64,000 bases of DNA, taken from CALCLY01 sp900552775 (GTDB lineage Bacteria; Bacillota; Clostridia; UMGS1883; UMGS1540). Below are positions 27,777 to 36,548 of this stretch, piece after piece. The stretch's first letter is position 1; the number at the start of each line of letters is the position of its first letter. The notes beneath the pieces are model-generated. The model was not told the DNA's origin, did not search any database, and worked only from the letters and a program-made list of their open reading frames with translations. The stretch is taken from NCBI GenBank assembly GCA_937966555.1, contig CALCLY010000017.1, positions 1-64,000 on the forward strand. Reading direction: 5' to 3'. Both the position numbers and the translations under genes were made by a program.

Positions 27777-27842
27777 GAGGCTGTAGAAAAAGCCTCAGAG
27801 TGAGTGTGACAAAATATATTTTTTTGCCGCACTCACTTTTTG
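27777..27842 (+). terminator. Terminator of operon A
   Basis: Two hairpins: GAGGCT..AGCCTC (27777-27796), then AGTGAGTGTG (27799-27808) with CGCACTCACT (27828-27837) followed by TTTTTG. Confidence 0.85.
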
Positions 27843-27853
27843 TTAAAAAACTA

Positions 27854-27882
27854 TTGCATAATAATTCAATCTGTGTTATACT
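27854..27882 (+). promoter_or_regulatory. Sigma-A promoter of argF
   Basis: TTGCAT (27854-27859), 17-nt spacer, TATACT (27877-27882). Leader of about 24 nt. No arginine operator could be recognised. Confidence 0.6.
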
Positions 27883-27912
27883 TATTCATTATAGATACAA
27901 AGGAGCAAAAAG

Positions 27913-28830
27913 ATGAAGCATTTAATAAGTTTACATGATCTTTCAAGTGATGAGATATTTGATATTCTTAAACTGGCTGCAAAATTAAAAGATGAAACTA
28001 AAAGGGGAATTGAACACCATCTTTTAAAAGGAAAAACCCTCGGTATGATTTTCACCAAATCTTCAACCAGAACAAGGGTTTCGTTTGAAGTAGGCATGTA
28101 TCAGCTCGGAGGATATCCGCTTTTTCTGAGTTCAAATGATATTCAGCTCGGAAGGGGAGAAGGTATTTATGATACTGCAAATGTTCTTTCCAGATTTCTT
28201 GACGGAATTATGATAAGAACATTCGACCATAAAGATGTTACCGACCTTGCAAAATACGGAACAATTCCGATTATAAACGGGCTTACGGATTTGCTTCACC
28301 CATGTCAGATTCTTGCTGACCTGCTTACAATTTCGGAGCATAAAGGCAAGCTTGAAGGATTAAAACTTGCTTATATCGGAGACGGAAATAATATTGCGCA
28401 CTCTCTCTTATACGGCTGCGCCAAAGTGGGTATGAACATTGCCATAGGTTCGCCGAAGTCTCATTCCTGCGACAGCGAGGTTGTTCAAAATGCAATTTCC
28501 GATGCCAAGAAGACAGGCTCGGAGATTCTTTTGACGGAAGATCCTGCTGAAGCCATAAAAGACGCCGATGTTGTTTACACGGATACATGGTGCAGCATGG
28601 GTCAGGAAGCGGAAAAAGCCGAGAGAATAAAGATTTTTAAAGATTATACGATAGATAAAGAACTTTTTGCAAAAGCTAAAAGCGATGCTGTTTTTCTGCA
28701 TTGTCTCCCTGCATACAGAGGATATGAAGTAACGGAAGATGTTATAGACGGACCAAACTCTGTTATATTTGATGAAGCCGAAAACAGACTTCATGCACAA
28801 AAAGCCGTTTTGGTAAGATGTATGGGTTAA
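27913..28830 (+). CDS. argF: Ornithine carbamoyltransferase
   Basis: 305 residues, cytosolic; converts ornithine and carbamoyl phosphate to citrulline. Family motifs are clear: carbamoyl phosphate-binding SSTRTR, HPCQ, and the ornithine loop HCLPAYRG. ATG has AAGGAG at 27900-27905. It is a single gene with its own promoter and terminator. No other arginine gene is in the window; biosynthetic rather than deiminase-pathway use is assumed from the lack of arcA or arcC neighbours. Confidence 0.95.
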   Translation: MKHLISLHDLSSDEIFDILKLAAKLKDETKRGIEHHLLKGKTLGMIFTKSSTRTRVSFEVGMYQLGGYPLFLSSNDIQLGRGEGIYDTANVLSRFLDGIMIRTFDHKDVTDLAKYGTIPIINGLTDLLHPCQILADLLTISEHKGKLEGLKLAYIGDGNNIAHSLLYGCAKVGMNIAIGSPKSHSCDSEVVQNAISDAKKTGSEILLTEDPAEAIKDADVVYTDTWCSMGQEAEKAERIKIFKDYTIDKELFAKAKSDAVFLHCLPAYRGYEVTEDVIDGPNSVIFDEAENRLHAQKAVLVRCMG

Positions 28831-28848
28831 TTTAGTCTGAGATATTTT

Positions 28849-28892
28849 AAGAAAACCTGCCTAAAGTCATAAACTTTGCAGGTTTTCTTTTT
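28849..28892. terminator. Bidirectional terminator inside the 3' end of an AraC gene
   Basis: AAGAAAACCTGC pairs with GCAGGTTTTCTT and is followed by a T run on the plus strand, and by a weaker T-rich stretch on the minus strand. The right arm lies in the last codons of the convergent AraC gene, whose stop is in the loop at 28867-28869. Confidence 0.85.
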
Positions 28893-29718
28893 TTGTTTTT
28901 CTGAATTCACGCGGTGTAATATTCATCTTTTTTTTGAAAATATCGGTAAAAAAATTTACATCGTCATATCCCACACTTTGGGCTATATCAATTATTTTTT
29001 TATTTGTATTTACAAGTAATCTGCAGCTTTGCTCAATTCTTGTATTTTGAAGATATTTTCTGAAACTTATCCCGATGGTTTCTTTAAATTTGCGTGACAA
29101 ATAGGGCAAAGAGTAGTTAAAACGGTCGGCAAACCAATTTAAAGAAATTTTCTCACTGTAGGAATTATTGATTTCTTTTATAATAGTTGAGCATATATCG
29201 TTTTCTGCTATTTTATTTCGATCAACATATTCGCGCAGGGTATAAATAATTAAATTTATAAGCTCGCTGCGCATAATTTCTATATAACCCGTTTTTTTCA
29301 TTTTAAATTCTTCTATCATTTTTTGCATAAGAATGTAAATTTCGCCTGTTGAATCTTTAAAAACAAAATCCGCCGGGTTTATAACAAGCGTATTTTTGTT
29401 AAATTTTATCAGGTAATTATTTAAAACAGTTTGAAACGAATGACAGCCAAGAAGTGTTCCGTCAATAAATTCGGGCAGAAATATGCAGTTAATAATCTTA
29501 AATATGCCTTTATTTGTTTTAGAATACCCGTGCCGGGTTCCATAATCAATAAAAAAATAATCACCCTTACTAAGCAGAATTTTCTTGTCATTTACAGTTT
29601 GAAGTGCACTGCCTTCCACAACGTACACAAGTTCCAAAAATTCGTGTGAATGCACGGATGTTTTGTCATGTTCAAAATACTCTATATATATTTTTTCGTT
29701 TCTTTTAATTAATTTCAT
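28867..29718 (-). CDS. AraC family transcriptional regulator
   Basis: 283 residues. Cupin-type N-terminus (HEFLELVYVVEGSAL near 26-40; DYGTRHG) and two C-terminal helix-turn-helix motifs (LNWFADRFNYSLPYLSRKFK; AQSVGYDDVNFFTDIFKKKM; ending NITPREFRKT). It is divergent from the GH106-like gene at 29820 and most likely controls it. Start ATG 29718 with GAAAGGAT upstream; a near-perfect promoter lies at 29779-29807. Confidence 0.9.
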   Translation of the reverse strand: MKLIKRNEKIYIEYFEHDKTSVHSHEFLELVYVVEGSALQTVNDKKILLSKGDYFFIDYGTRHGYSKTNKGIFKIINCIFLPEFIDGTLLGCHSFQTVLNNYLIKFNKNTLVINPADFVFKDSTGEIYILMQKMIEEFKMKKTGYIEIMRSELINLIIYTLREYVDRNKIAENDICSTIIKEINNSYSEKISLNWFADRFNYSLPYLSRKFKETIGISFRKYLQNTRIEQSCRLLVNTNKKIIDIAQSVGYDDVNFFTDIFKKKMNITPREFRKTKKENLQSL

Positions 29719-29778
29719 TGAAATATCCTTTCGAGGTTAAATTCACCATGAAAAAAAGAAATTTTACCTATTGATTTT

Positions 29779-29807
29779 ATTATACAATTATTTTATTATA
29801 AAGTCAA
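29779..29807 (-). promoter_or_regulatory. Sigma-A promoter of the AraC gene, overlapping the GH106 start region
   Basis: On the minus strand TTGACT (29807-29802), 17-nt spacer and TATAAT (29784-29779). The -35 overlaps the GH106 ribosome binding site at 29806. A plus-strand TTGATT (29771-29776) with TATTAT (29794-29799) at 17 nt lies on the same bases but would start RNA at the binding site, so it is doubtful. Confidence 0.7.
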
Positions 29808-29819
29808 GGAGGTAATCTA

Positions 29820-32800
29820 ATGTTATACAAAAAAAATACATCAAAAAAACTCGATCCCGAATTGTTTAAAAATCCCACATCCGAATACAGAGGAAAGCCT
29901 TTTTGGGCTTGGAACGGCGTTTTACACAAGGATAAACTGCTTGAACAGATTGAATATTTTAAAGAAATGGGACTCGGCGGTTTTTATATGCATACACGTG
30001 CCGGCATGGCAACTGAGTATTTAAGCGACGAGTTCATGGGTCTTATAAAATCCTGTGCCGAAAAAGCAAAGGAAGAAGAAATGCTTCCGTGCCTTTATGA
30101 TGAGGACAGATGGCCCTCCGGCGCTGCGGGCGGATTTGTTACAAAAAATCCCGAATACAGACAAAAATGTCTCCTTTTTTCGGTTAATAAACTTGAAACG
30201 ATTTCAAAAGAACAAGGCGTAAAAGAGGGGAAACCTTATCTTATTGCCTCATTTGATATTGTTTTAAACAAAAAAGGTGAGCTGAAATCATATAAAATAA
30301 TAAATGACGGAGAAAAAGCTTCCGGAACGCTCTGGCATGCATATGTTGTTACGGCGGAGGAGAACGGCTGGTATAACGGTCAGACCTATGTTGATACCAT
30401 GTCGAAAGAAGCGATTGCTGAGTTTATCCGCATAACTCATGAAAGATATTTCGATACGGTCGGCGATGAATTCGGCAAAAGTATTCCCACAATTTTTACC
30501 GATGAACCTCAGATTTTTATGATGGAAACTCTTAAATTTGCTGAGGATAAAAGTGAAGTCAGAGTTCCGTGGACAACAGATTTTCCCGAAACATTTAAAG
30601 AAACATACGGTTTTGATTTAACTGAAAAACTACCCGAAATTTTCTGGGATAAACAAAACGACGAAATTTCTTTTGCGCGGTATGCGTATCACGATCATAC
30701 ATGCGAAAGATTTGCGGAGGCTTTCTTTGACCAATGCGGTAAATGGTGCAAAGAGCATAATATTGTTTTGACGGGACATGTTATGGAGGAACCAAATCTT
30801 TTTTCACAGACTCATGCACTGGGCGAAGCAATGAGAACATACCGAGGTTTTGAGCTTCCCGGCATAGATATGCTTTGCAACAGTGTTGAGCTTTCAACCG
30901 CAAAACAGGCACAGTCAGCTTCGCACCAGTACGGACGCGAAGGTGTTTTAAGTGAACTTTACGGTGTTACAAACTGGACTTTTGATTTTCGCGGTCACAA
31001 GTTCCAGGGCGACTGGCAGGCAGCTTTGGGCGTTACGGAAAGAGTTCATCATCTTTCATGGTATTCAATGAAAGGCTCTGCGAAACGCGATTACCCTGCC
31101 TCCATAAGCTACCAGTCACCGTGGTATAAAAACTATTCTTATGTTGAAGATCATTTTGCACGCATAAACACTGCCTTAACACGCGGCGTACCTGATGTTA
31201 ATGTTGCGGTAATTCATCCTATAGAGTCATATTGGCTGCATTGGGGACCTTCCGAAAATACATCGGGTATAAGAAGAGAGAAAGATATAAACTTTAAAAA
31301 CATTATCGAGTGGCTTCTTCTCAGTACGATTGACTTTGATTTTATTTGCGAGAGTACACTTCCCGGGCTTTGCGGTGAAATATCAGATAACCTCGAGGTC
31401 GGAAAAATGAAATACAAAGCCGTTGTTGTTCCGAATTTAGAAACAATAAGAAAATCCACTCTCGAAATACTTAAAAAATTTGCGGAAAAAGGCGGTAAAG
31501 TTATTGTTGCCGGAGATATTCCCAAATATATAGATGCAAAGCCGGCTTCTAATATTGAGGAATACTTTGAAAAAGCCGTTAAAATTCCTTATGAATCCGA
31601 AAAACTTTTGAGTGCACTTGAAGATGAGCGCTTTATTGAAATACGCAGCACTAGAATCGATGTTAGCCATGATGATAAAGTTGAAGGAACCGAAGACGGC
31701 GGAAGAAGCATAAATCTTATATACAATTTAAGAGAAGATAACGGAGTAAAATGGCTGTTTATTGCTCATGCAAAGAAATTTGCATTTACCGAATACGAGA
31801 AAAAACAGAAAATATTTATCAAAATTAAAGGATGCTGGACGCCTAAGCTTTACGACACCATGACGGGCGAAATTCACACTGTTCCTTACACTGTAAAAGA
31901 CGGAGTTACGCAAATAGATTATGACCTTTACTTACATGACAGCCTTCTTTTCTCGCTGGAGCCATCGGCTGACGGTACAGCTTTGGCAAAGAAAGTTTCC
32001 GAAGGCAAAGTTGCAGAAACGGTTAATATTCTTAATAAAGTAAATTACAGAAGAGAAGAGCCTAACGTAATTTTGCTTGATGAAGCCGAATATTCAATCG
32101 ACGGAAGAGAGTTTATGCCTCTTGACGAAATTATGAGACTTGACGAAAGTTTACGAAAAAACCTCGGATATCCTCTGGCAAACGGCGTTGATGTTCAGCC
32201 ATGGGCAATTCCGGCAGAGAAAATAGAACACTATGTTACGTTGCGTTTTAAGTTTAATTCCGAAATTGAAACATCGGCGCAATACGCTTTTGAGGAAGCT
32301 GTTGAAGTAATATTAAATAATGAGGCAGCCGATCTTACAGAGACAGGTTGGTTCATTGATAAAGATGTTAAAACTATTAACTTGCCGAAAATAAGAAAGG
32401 GCGAAAACATTCTTGAAGTTAAAATGCCATTTTCAAAAAGAATAGGTATTGAACCTTCTTTTATAATAGGTGATTTTGACATTGCTTTAAACGGTACTGA
32501 AAAAACAATTAAAGAAAAGTCATCTGAAATTTCTTTCGGAAATATTACTGATAGCGGTATGCCTTTCTATGGCGGAAATATAATTTATGAGACAGAAATT
32601 TCAACGCCTTCATGTGACCTTGAAGTTTCGTGCAAATATTTCAGAGGTAATGCGGTTGAAGTTTTGCTTGACGGTGTAAGCTGCGGAATTATTGCAATCA
32701 GTCCCTATAAACTTACTGTAAACAGTGTAGGAGAGGGGACACACAAAATTGAATTTAAACTTTTCGGAAACAGAAACAACACATACGGAGCTCTTCACAA

Positions 32801-32927
32801 TATCGGTTGTTCCGACTGGTACGGACCCGATTATTGGTATCCCGATGAAGATGACTTTATTTATGAATATAAGCTTTCCGAAATGGGTATTATGTCCTCA
32901 CCGACAATTAAAATAATAGAAAATTAA
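29820..32927 (+). CDS. GH106-like glycoside hydrolase (putative alpha-L-rhamnosidase)
   Basis: 1035 residues without a signal peptide, so probably cytoplasmic. The N-terminus RGKPFWAWNG, MGLGGFYMHTRAG and YDEDRWPSGAAGG are the pattern I associate with the GH106 family (Pfam Glyco_hydro_106), whose characterised members are alpha-L-rhamnosidases acting on pectin side chains. The TIM barrel covers about 20-480, followed by an alpha/beta domain and C-terminal beta-sandwiches. Specificity cannot be read and other activities occur in this superfamily. AAGGAGGT sits 6 nt before the ATG. Divergent from its likely AraC regulator. Confidence 0.75.
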   Translation: MLYKKNTSKKLDPELFKNPTSEYRGKPFWAWNGVLHKDKLLEQIEYFKEMGLGGFYMHTRAGMATEYLSDEFMGLIKSCAEKAKEEEMLPCLYDEDRWPSGAAGGFVTKNPEYRQKCLLFSVNKLETISKEQGVKEGKPYLIASFDIVLNKKGELKSYKIINDGEKASGTLWHAYVVTAEENGWYNGQTYVDTMSKEAIAEFIRITHERYFDTVGDEFGKSIPTIFTDEPQIFMMETLKFAEDKSEVRVPWTTDFPETFKETYGFDLTEKLPEIFWDKQNDEISFARYAYHDHTCERFAEAFFDQCGKWCKEHNIVLTGHVMEEPNLFSQTHALGEAMRTYRGFELPGIDMLCNSVELSTAKQAQSASHQYGREGVLSELYGVTNWTFDFRGHKFQGDWQAALGVTERVHHLSWYSMKGSAKRDYPASISYQSPWYKNYSYVEDHFARINTALTRGVPDVNVAVIHPIESYWLHWGPSENTSGIRREKDINFKNIIEWLLLSTIDFDFICESTLPGLCGEISDNLEVGKMKYKAVVVPNLETIRKSTLEILKKFAEKGGKVIVAGDIPKYIDAKPASNIEEYFEKAVKIPYESEKLLSALEDERFIEIRSTRIDVSHDDKVEGTEDGGRSINLIYNLREDNGVKWLFIAHAKKFAFTEYEKKQKIFIKIKGCWTPKLYDTMTGEIHTVPYTVKDGVTQIDYDLYLHDSLLFSLEPSADGTALAKKVSEGKVAETVNILNKVNYRREEPNVILLDEAEYSIDGREFMPLDEIMRLDESLRKNLGYPLANGVDVQPWAIPAEKIEHYVTLRFKFNSEIETSAQYAFEEAVEVILNNEAADLTETGWFIDKDVKTINLPKIRKGENILEVKMPFSKRIGIEPSFIIGDFDIALNGTEKTIKEKSSEISFGNITDSGMPFYGGNIIYETEISTPSCDLEVSCKYFRGNAVEVLLDGVSCGIIAISPYKLTVNSVGEGTHKIEFKLFGNRNNTYGALHNIGCSDWYGPDYWYPDEDDFIYEYKLSEMGIMSSPTIKIIEN

Positions 32928-32928
32928 A

Positions 32929-32977
32929 AAAATCAGCGGTAAATCAAGTTTTAAAACATTGATTTACCGCTGATTTT
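32929..32977. terminator. Bidirectional terminator between convergent genes
   Basis: AAAATCAGCGGTAAATCAA pairs perfectly with TTGATTTACCGCTGATTTT over a short loop; A runs and T runs flank both sides. Confidence 0.9.
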
Positions 32978-33539
32978 ACTTGTTTGAGTGAGTATAATAA
33001 AGCTTTTTCAGCTCACTTATTTCAGCTTGAGAAACTTTCGAATAAACAATTGATTTTATTTTTGATTTTTCTTCCGCCGTAAATCCTCCTGCAGCCATTT
33101 TTGTCATTTCAGCTATCTCAGATTGCGAAAAACGCGCCGCAACACTCTTTACAAGAGGTTCATCCCAAAGTGATTTTGCATGACCGGACGCAGACGTGTT
33201 CGAATTATTTGGCTGATTGGCGATTTCGTTTTGATTAACGGGATTATCCGTTTGCTGAATCGGCCCTATAAAGTCCGGATTTACTGACGGAACTGTATTT
33301 TCAGCTGTTAGAGGCTGAGATGAGGGAGAGGATGTATTTTGATTTGCTGTTTCCGGAGTTACTTCTTTCAAAATTTTTTCTTCATACTGTGCAAATTGCT
33401 CTTTTGCCGTAATATCGGACTCAGCTATTTTTTCTATGCTTTTTTCAATCACATATTTCTTTCCGAAATCCAATCCGAAATACAGTAAAGCGCCAACGGA
33501 AATTACAATTGTAAAACATATAATAAATTTTCTCTTCAA
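32976..33539 (-). CDS. Small membrane-anchored protein of unknown function
   Basis: 187 residues. One N-terminal membrane segment (about 5-24), a Lys/Glu-rich helix (about 27-60), a Gln/Asn/Ser/Pro-rich linker (about 62-118) and a C-terminal helical domain (about 120-187) with two similar halves (SQSEIAEMTKMAAGG and SQAEISELKKLYY). The topology suggests an extracytoplasmic C-terminus. I do not recognise the family. TTG start with GGGAGGT upstream, overlapping the vanZ-like stop by 4 nt (TTGA), so it is translationally coupled to it. Confidence 0.7.
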   Translation of the reverse strand: MKRKFIICFTIVISVGALLYFGLDFGKKYVIEKSIEKIAESDITAKEQFAQYEEKILKEVTPETANQNTSSPSSQPLTAENTVPSVNPDFIGPIQQTDNPVNQNEIANQPNNSNTSASGHAKSLWDEPLVKSVAARFSQSEIAEMTKMAAGGFTAEEKSKIKSIVYSKVSQAEISELKKLYYTHSNK

Positions 33540-34009
33540 AAATTATACCTCCCGAAGCATTTTTTTAACACATTATAAAGCACCATTATACCGATAAAAG
33601 CCCCTAAAGAGTCGAGAGCGACATCAAAAAGTCTGCACGCTCTGCCCGGAACAAACGCCTGGTGAATTTCATCCGATACAGCATACAGAACAGAAAATAT
33701 AAATGCTGTAATAATGCATGATTTTCTATTTTTTATAATTTTGTCCGCTAAATTAAACGAGAGCATTCCAAGTATAAAATAAACTGTAAAGTGAGCCGCT
33801 TTTCGTATTATTGTTTCAACAAAGTTCCAGTTAATTAACGATTGATTTGCTTTCGGAGCAACGCCGCTTAAACATTCTTTTAATATTTTTACAAGTGCTC
33901 CGCTCTGCTGACCCGATTCAAAGGCGGGTTTTGCCGAAAAGATAAATATGACAATAAGCCATATCAAAAGAGGTATGACCGATAAAATTATTTTAGTTCT
34001 TTGTTTCAT
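33536..34009 (-). CDS. VanZ family membrane protein
   Basis: 157 residues with four predicted membrane segments. The VanZ pattern is present: IRKAAHFTVYFILG, and SDEIHQAFVPGRACRLFDVALDSLG near the C-terminus in two parts. The family is named for a teicoplanin-resistance accessory gene, but most chromosomal members have unknown roles. It overlaps the recombinase gene by 17 nt and the next gene by 4 nt, so it is in one operon with them. No resistance genes are nearby. Confidence 0.85.
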   Translation of the reverse strand: MKQRTKIILSVIPLLIWLIVIFIFSAKPAFESGQQSGALVKILKECLSGVAPKANQSLINWNFVETIIRKAAHFTVYFILGMLSFNLADKIIKNRKSCIITAFIFSVLYAVSDEIHQAFVPGRACRLFDVALDSLGAFIGIMVLYNVLKKCFGRYNF

Positions 34010-34985
34010 TATCTTTTTTACCTACTTTGGAATTTATATCTGCCAGCGGATTTTTTAATGCGGCTTCACGTAGAATCTCATTGTCAACATGAGTGTATAT
34101 CTGTGTTGTTGCAAGCTGTTTATGTCCGAGAATTTCCTGAAGCGCACGCACATCAACATTGCCGTATTTATACATCAATGTAGCTGCAGTGTGCCTTAGC
34201 TTATGAACAGAGTATTTCGATGTGTCAAGTCCTGCCGCTTCCAGATTTTTTTTTACAATTACCTGAACCATTTTTCCGCTTAAACGCGTCTTTCTGCTGC
34301 TTAAAAACAGAGCTTTTTTATCAATTACATTTTCGTGCGGACGTACTTTTAAATATTCATTTATAGCATCTACACACGCAGTATTTAAATATACTGTGCG
34401 TTCCTTGTCACCTTTACCAATAACTGTAAGTGAATCTTCTTTTAAATCTGAAATGTTAATTCCTACCAATTCGGAAAGTCTTAATCCGCAATTTAAAAAT
34501 AAGGTAAGAATACAATAATCTCTTACGGCATTTTTACCGCTTACGGAAGACAGAAGACGCACACTTTCATCAAGAGAAAGGTATTTGGGCAAAGTTTTTG
34601 AGAGTTTTGGTGTATCAAGTTCCTTTGCGGGATTGTTCTGCAAAATTCCGGTTTTTGATGACAGATATTTAAAAAAAGTTCTGAGAGATGAAACTTTGCG
34701 TGCACGTGAACTTCCTGAATTTTTTCTGACGGTTGATACATAATACATGTATTCGTAGAGAAAGCTCAGATCAACAGATTTAAGCTCATCAACGGAAACA
34801 TCCTCAGCAGAACATTCATCAAATGAATCAAGTGAAATATTTCTGCGTATGCATTTTAAGTAACGTAAAAAAGTGTGGAGGTCTAAATAATATTCATATA
34901 CGGTTTTTTCTGATTTGCCGCGTATGACCTGCATATAAACAAGGAAATCCTTAAGATACTGCGGTGCATCATCATATTGATTCAA
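33993..34985 (-). CDS. Tyrosine recombinase, XerC/XerD-like
   Basis: 330 residues. N-terminal SAM-like DNA-binding domain (about 1-120) and a catalytic domain with the full set: Arg in CGLRLSEL, Lys in KGDKERTV, His-x2-Arg in HKLRHTAA, His in LGHKQLATTQ and the nucleophile Tyr in IYTHVD. Length and sequence fit chromosomal Xer recombinases, which resolve chromosome dimers at dif with FtsK. TTG start at 34985 with GGAGGAG upstream; no in-frame ATG nearby. A 28-bp palindrome sits 18 nt upstream of the start. Downstream genes are not phage-like, so a housekeeping role is favoured over an integrase. Confidence 0.88.
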   Translation of the reverse strand: MNQYDDAPQYLKDFLVYMQVIRGKSEKTVYEYYLDLHTFLRYLKCIRRNISLDSFDECSAEDVSVDELKSVDLSFLYEYMYYVSTVRKNSGSSRARKVSSLRTFFKYLSSKTGILQNNPAKELDTPKLSKTLPKYLSLDESVRLLSSVSGKNAVRDYCILTLFLNCGLRLSELVGINISDLKEDSLTVIGKGDKERTVYLNTACVDAINEYLKVRPHENVIDKKALFLSSRKTRLSGKMVQVIVKKNLEAAGLDTSKYSVHKLRHTAATLMYKYGNVDVRALQEILGHKQLATTQIYTHVDNEILREAALKNPLADINSKVGKKDNETKN

Positions 34986-35002
34986 TGTTAGCCCTCCTCC
35001 CG

Positions 35003-35030
35003 ATTAGACAAAATTTTTATTTTGTCTAAT
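35003..35030. promoter_or_regulatory. 28-bp palindrome, dif-like or operator, before the Xer gene
   Basis: ATTAGACAAAAT and ATTTTGTCTAAT form a perfect 12-bp inverted repeat around TTTT. It can also be read as 11-6-11, the arm and spacer sizes of a dif site. Read in the direction of the amidase transcript it is followed by CGGGAGG, not a T run, so it is a poor terminator. Confidence 0.6.
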
Positions 35031-35045
35031 TATCTATATTTTTAT

Positions 35046-36536
35046 TTACTTTATTTTCCCCATCTGTTTCAGAGCCTTTATAACACCTGCGGATATTCCG
35101 TCAGCAAGTTTCTGTCTGAAACCATCTGTTTTCATAAGCTCTCTTTCTTCATCGTTTGAAATAAATGCGCATTCAACAAGTACAGCAGGCATTGTTGTGC
35201 GGCGAAGCACGGCAAGGTTCGAACCATTTTGAATTTTTCTGTCGTATCTGCCGGCTGATTTTAAAATTTCATTTTGGATAAGCTGGGCAAATTCCTTGCT
35301 TGTTATGCCGAACTTCTCTTTTGTTTTCGCGTCGTTGTCACTTGTGTAATAATAAACCGAGCTTCCGTGTGCAGATTCAACCGTGGCGGAATTTATATGA
35401 ACACATACAAATAATGTTGCATTTCTCTCATTTGCAAATTCCGCACGTTCCGCAAGTCCTATAAATTCATCGGTTGTTCTTGTCATAACGGTTTTAATTC
35501 CGGCGGATTTTAAGTTTGCGTCAAGTTTTTTCGAAATGTCTAAAGTTATATTGCTTTCTCTTGCGTCCTCTTTCCCATCTTTATATCCGATTGCTCCCGG
35601 ATCGCTTCCTCCGTGTCCCGGATCTATAACGATAAGAACTTCACCGTTACTTGAGGCAGGTGTTTGAGGTTCTTTTTCCGGTACATTGGGCTTATCGGGC
35701 TCCGAAGGAAAAATTACGGAACTTGAGCCGTTATTTTTAATTGTCACAATACACTCATTCCCGTTTGAAAAAATATTATAAGTATATTCGGTTGACAGGT
35801 CAATTACTACACGTGCGTATTCTCCAGCATGGTCCGCATAACGTATATCGGAAAAACAGATCCCGCTTTTTGATAATCTTGATCCCGGGAGTGTCAATGT
35901 AAATTTATTAAAATCCAAAACCAGTCTTGAAGGATTATCAAGAGTCATAACAGACGGTGATGCTTGAGCTGTTGTAATAATCTTTACAGTATCGGTATCA
36001 CCGACCGAAGAAACAAGAATATCGGATACGGAGCCTGAAATACTTTCCGATGTATGTTCATTTTTAACTGAAGATATGTATACCGAGCTTGTTGACCCAT
36101 CCCAGCCTACATTAAATCCCAGGCATGTTGAAACAAATCTTACCGGGATCATTGTTCTTGATATGCCGCTTGAATCGGCAATAATCTTAGCCGGTACATC
36201 AAGTGAAACTTCCTTGCCGTTTACAAGCGCGGTTTTACTGTCGATTGTCATTGTAACGGAAAATTTGCTTCCGCTTACAATGACTCTTTTAAATTCTTCG
36301 TTCCATTTAACGGTTGAACCCAATTTCTCGAAAAAAGCACGAGCCGGAACAAGCGTTCTGTTATTTACTATAAGCGGAGGAACATCACAGTATACTTGCT
36401 CGTTTTCAAAAAAAAGCTTAACATTTTCACTGTGATAATGCTGTGTACCGTCATAGTAATATTCGGAAGCGGAAACGCAACACGAATATAAAAGTGTTAA
36501 CACAAAAATAAATAATATCAGCTTAATTTTTTTCAT
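35046..36536 (-). CDS. N-acetylmuramoyl-L-alanine amidase with stalk and AMIN domains
   Basis: 496 residues, secreted (signal peptide 1-24). One copper-amine-oxidase-type stalk module (about 38-155), an AMIN domain (about 165-275) that targets peptidoglycan or the septum, a Pro-rich linker, then an Amidase_3 catalytic domain (about 300-490) with zinc ligands in DPGHGG, ARESN and CVHINS and the catalytic Glu in VECAF. It cuts the bond between MurNAc and the stem peptide. It starts 12 nt after ruvB and is likely in the ruvAB operon. ATG with GAGG upstream. Confidence 0.93.
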   Translation of the reverse strand: MKKIKLILFIFVLTLLYSCCVSASEYYYDGTQHYHSENVKLFFENEQVYCDVPPLIVNNRTLVPARAFFEKLGSTVKWNEEFKRVIVSGSKFSVTMTIDSKTALVNGKEVSLDVPAKIIADSSGISRTMIPVRFVSTCLGFNVGWDGSTSSVYISSVKNEHTSESISGSVSDILVSSVGDTDTVKIITTAQASPSVMTLDNPSRLVLDFNKFTLTLPGSRLSKSGICFSDIRYADHAGEYARVVIDLSTEYTYNIFSNGNECIVTIKNNGSSSVIFPSEPDKPNVPEKEPQTPASSNGEVLIVIDPGHGGSDPGAIGYKDGKEDARESNITLDISKKLDANLKSAGIKTVMTRTTDEFIGLAERAEFANERNATLFVCVHINSATVESAHGSSVYYYTSDNDAKTKEKFGITSKEFAQLIQNEILKSAGRYDRKIQNGSNLAVLRRTTMPAVLVECAFISNDEERELMKTDGFRQKLADGISAGVIKALKQMGKIK

Positions 36537-36548
36537 TGGTATTTGCCT

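Noticed and set aside
33993..34985. Tyrosine recombinase as phage or ICE integrase
   Set aside because: No phage, conjugation or excisionase genes and no flanking attachment repeats; it sits in an operon with ruvAB, an amidase and a VanZ protein.
35003..35030. Palindrome as amidase terminator
   Set aside because: The stem is very A+T-rich and no T run follows in the transcribed direction.
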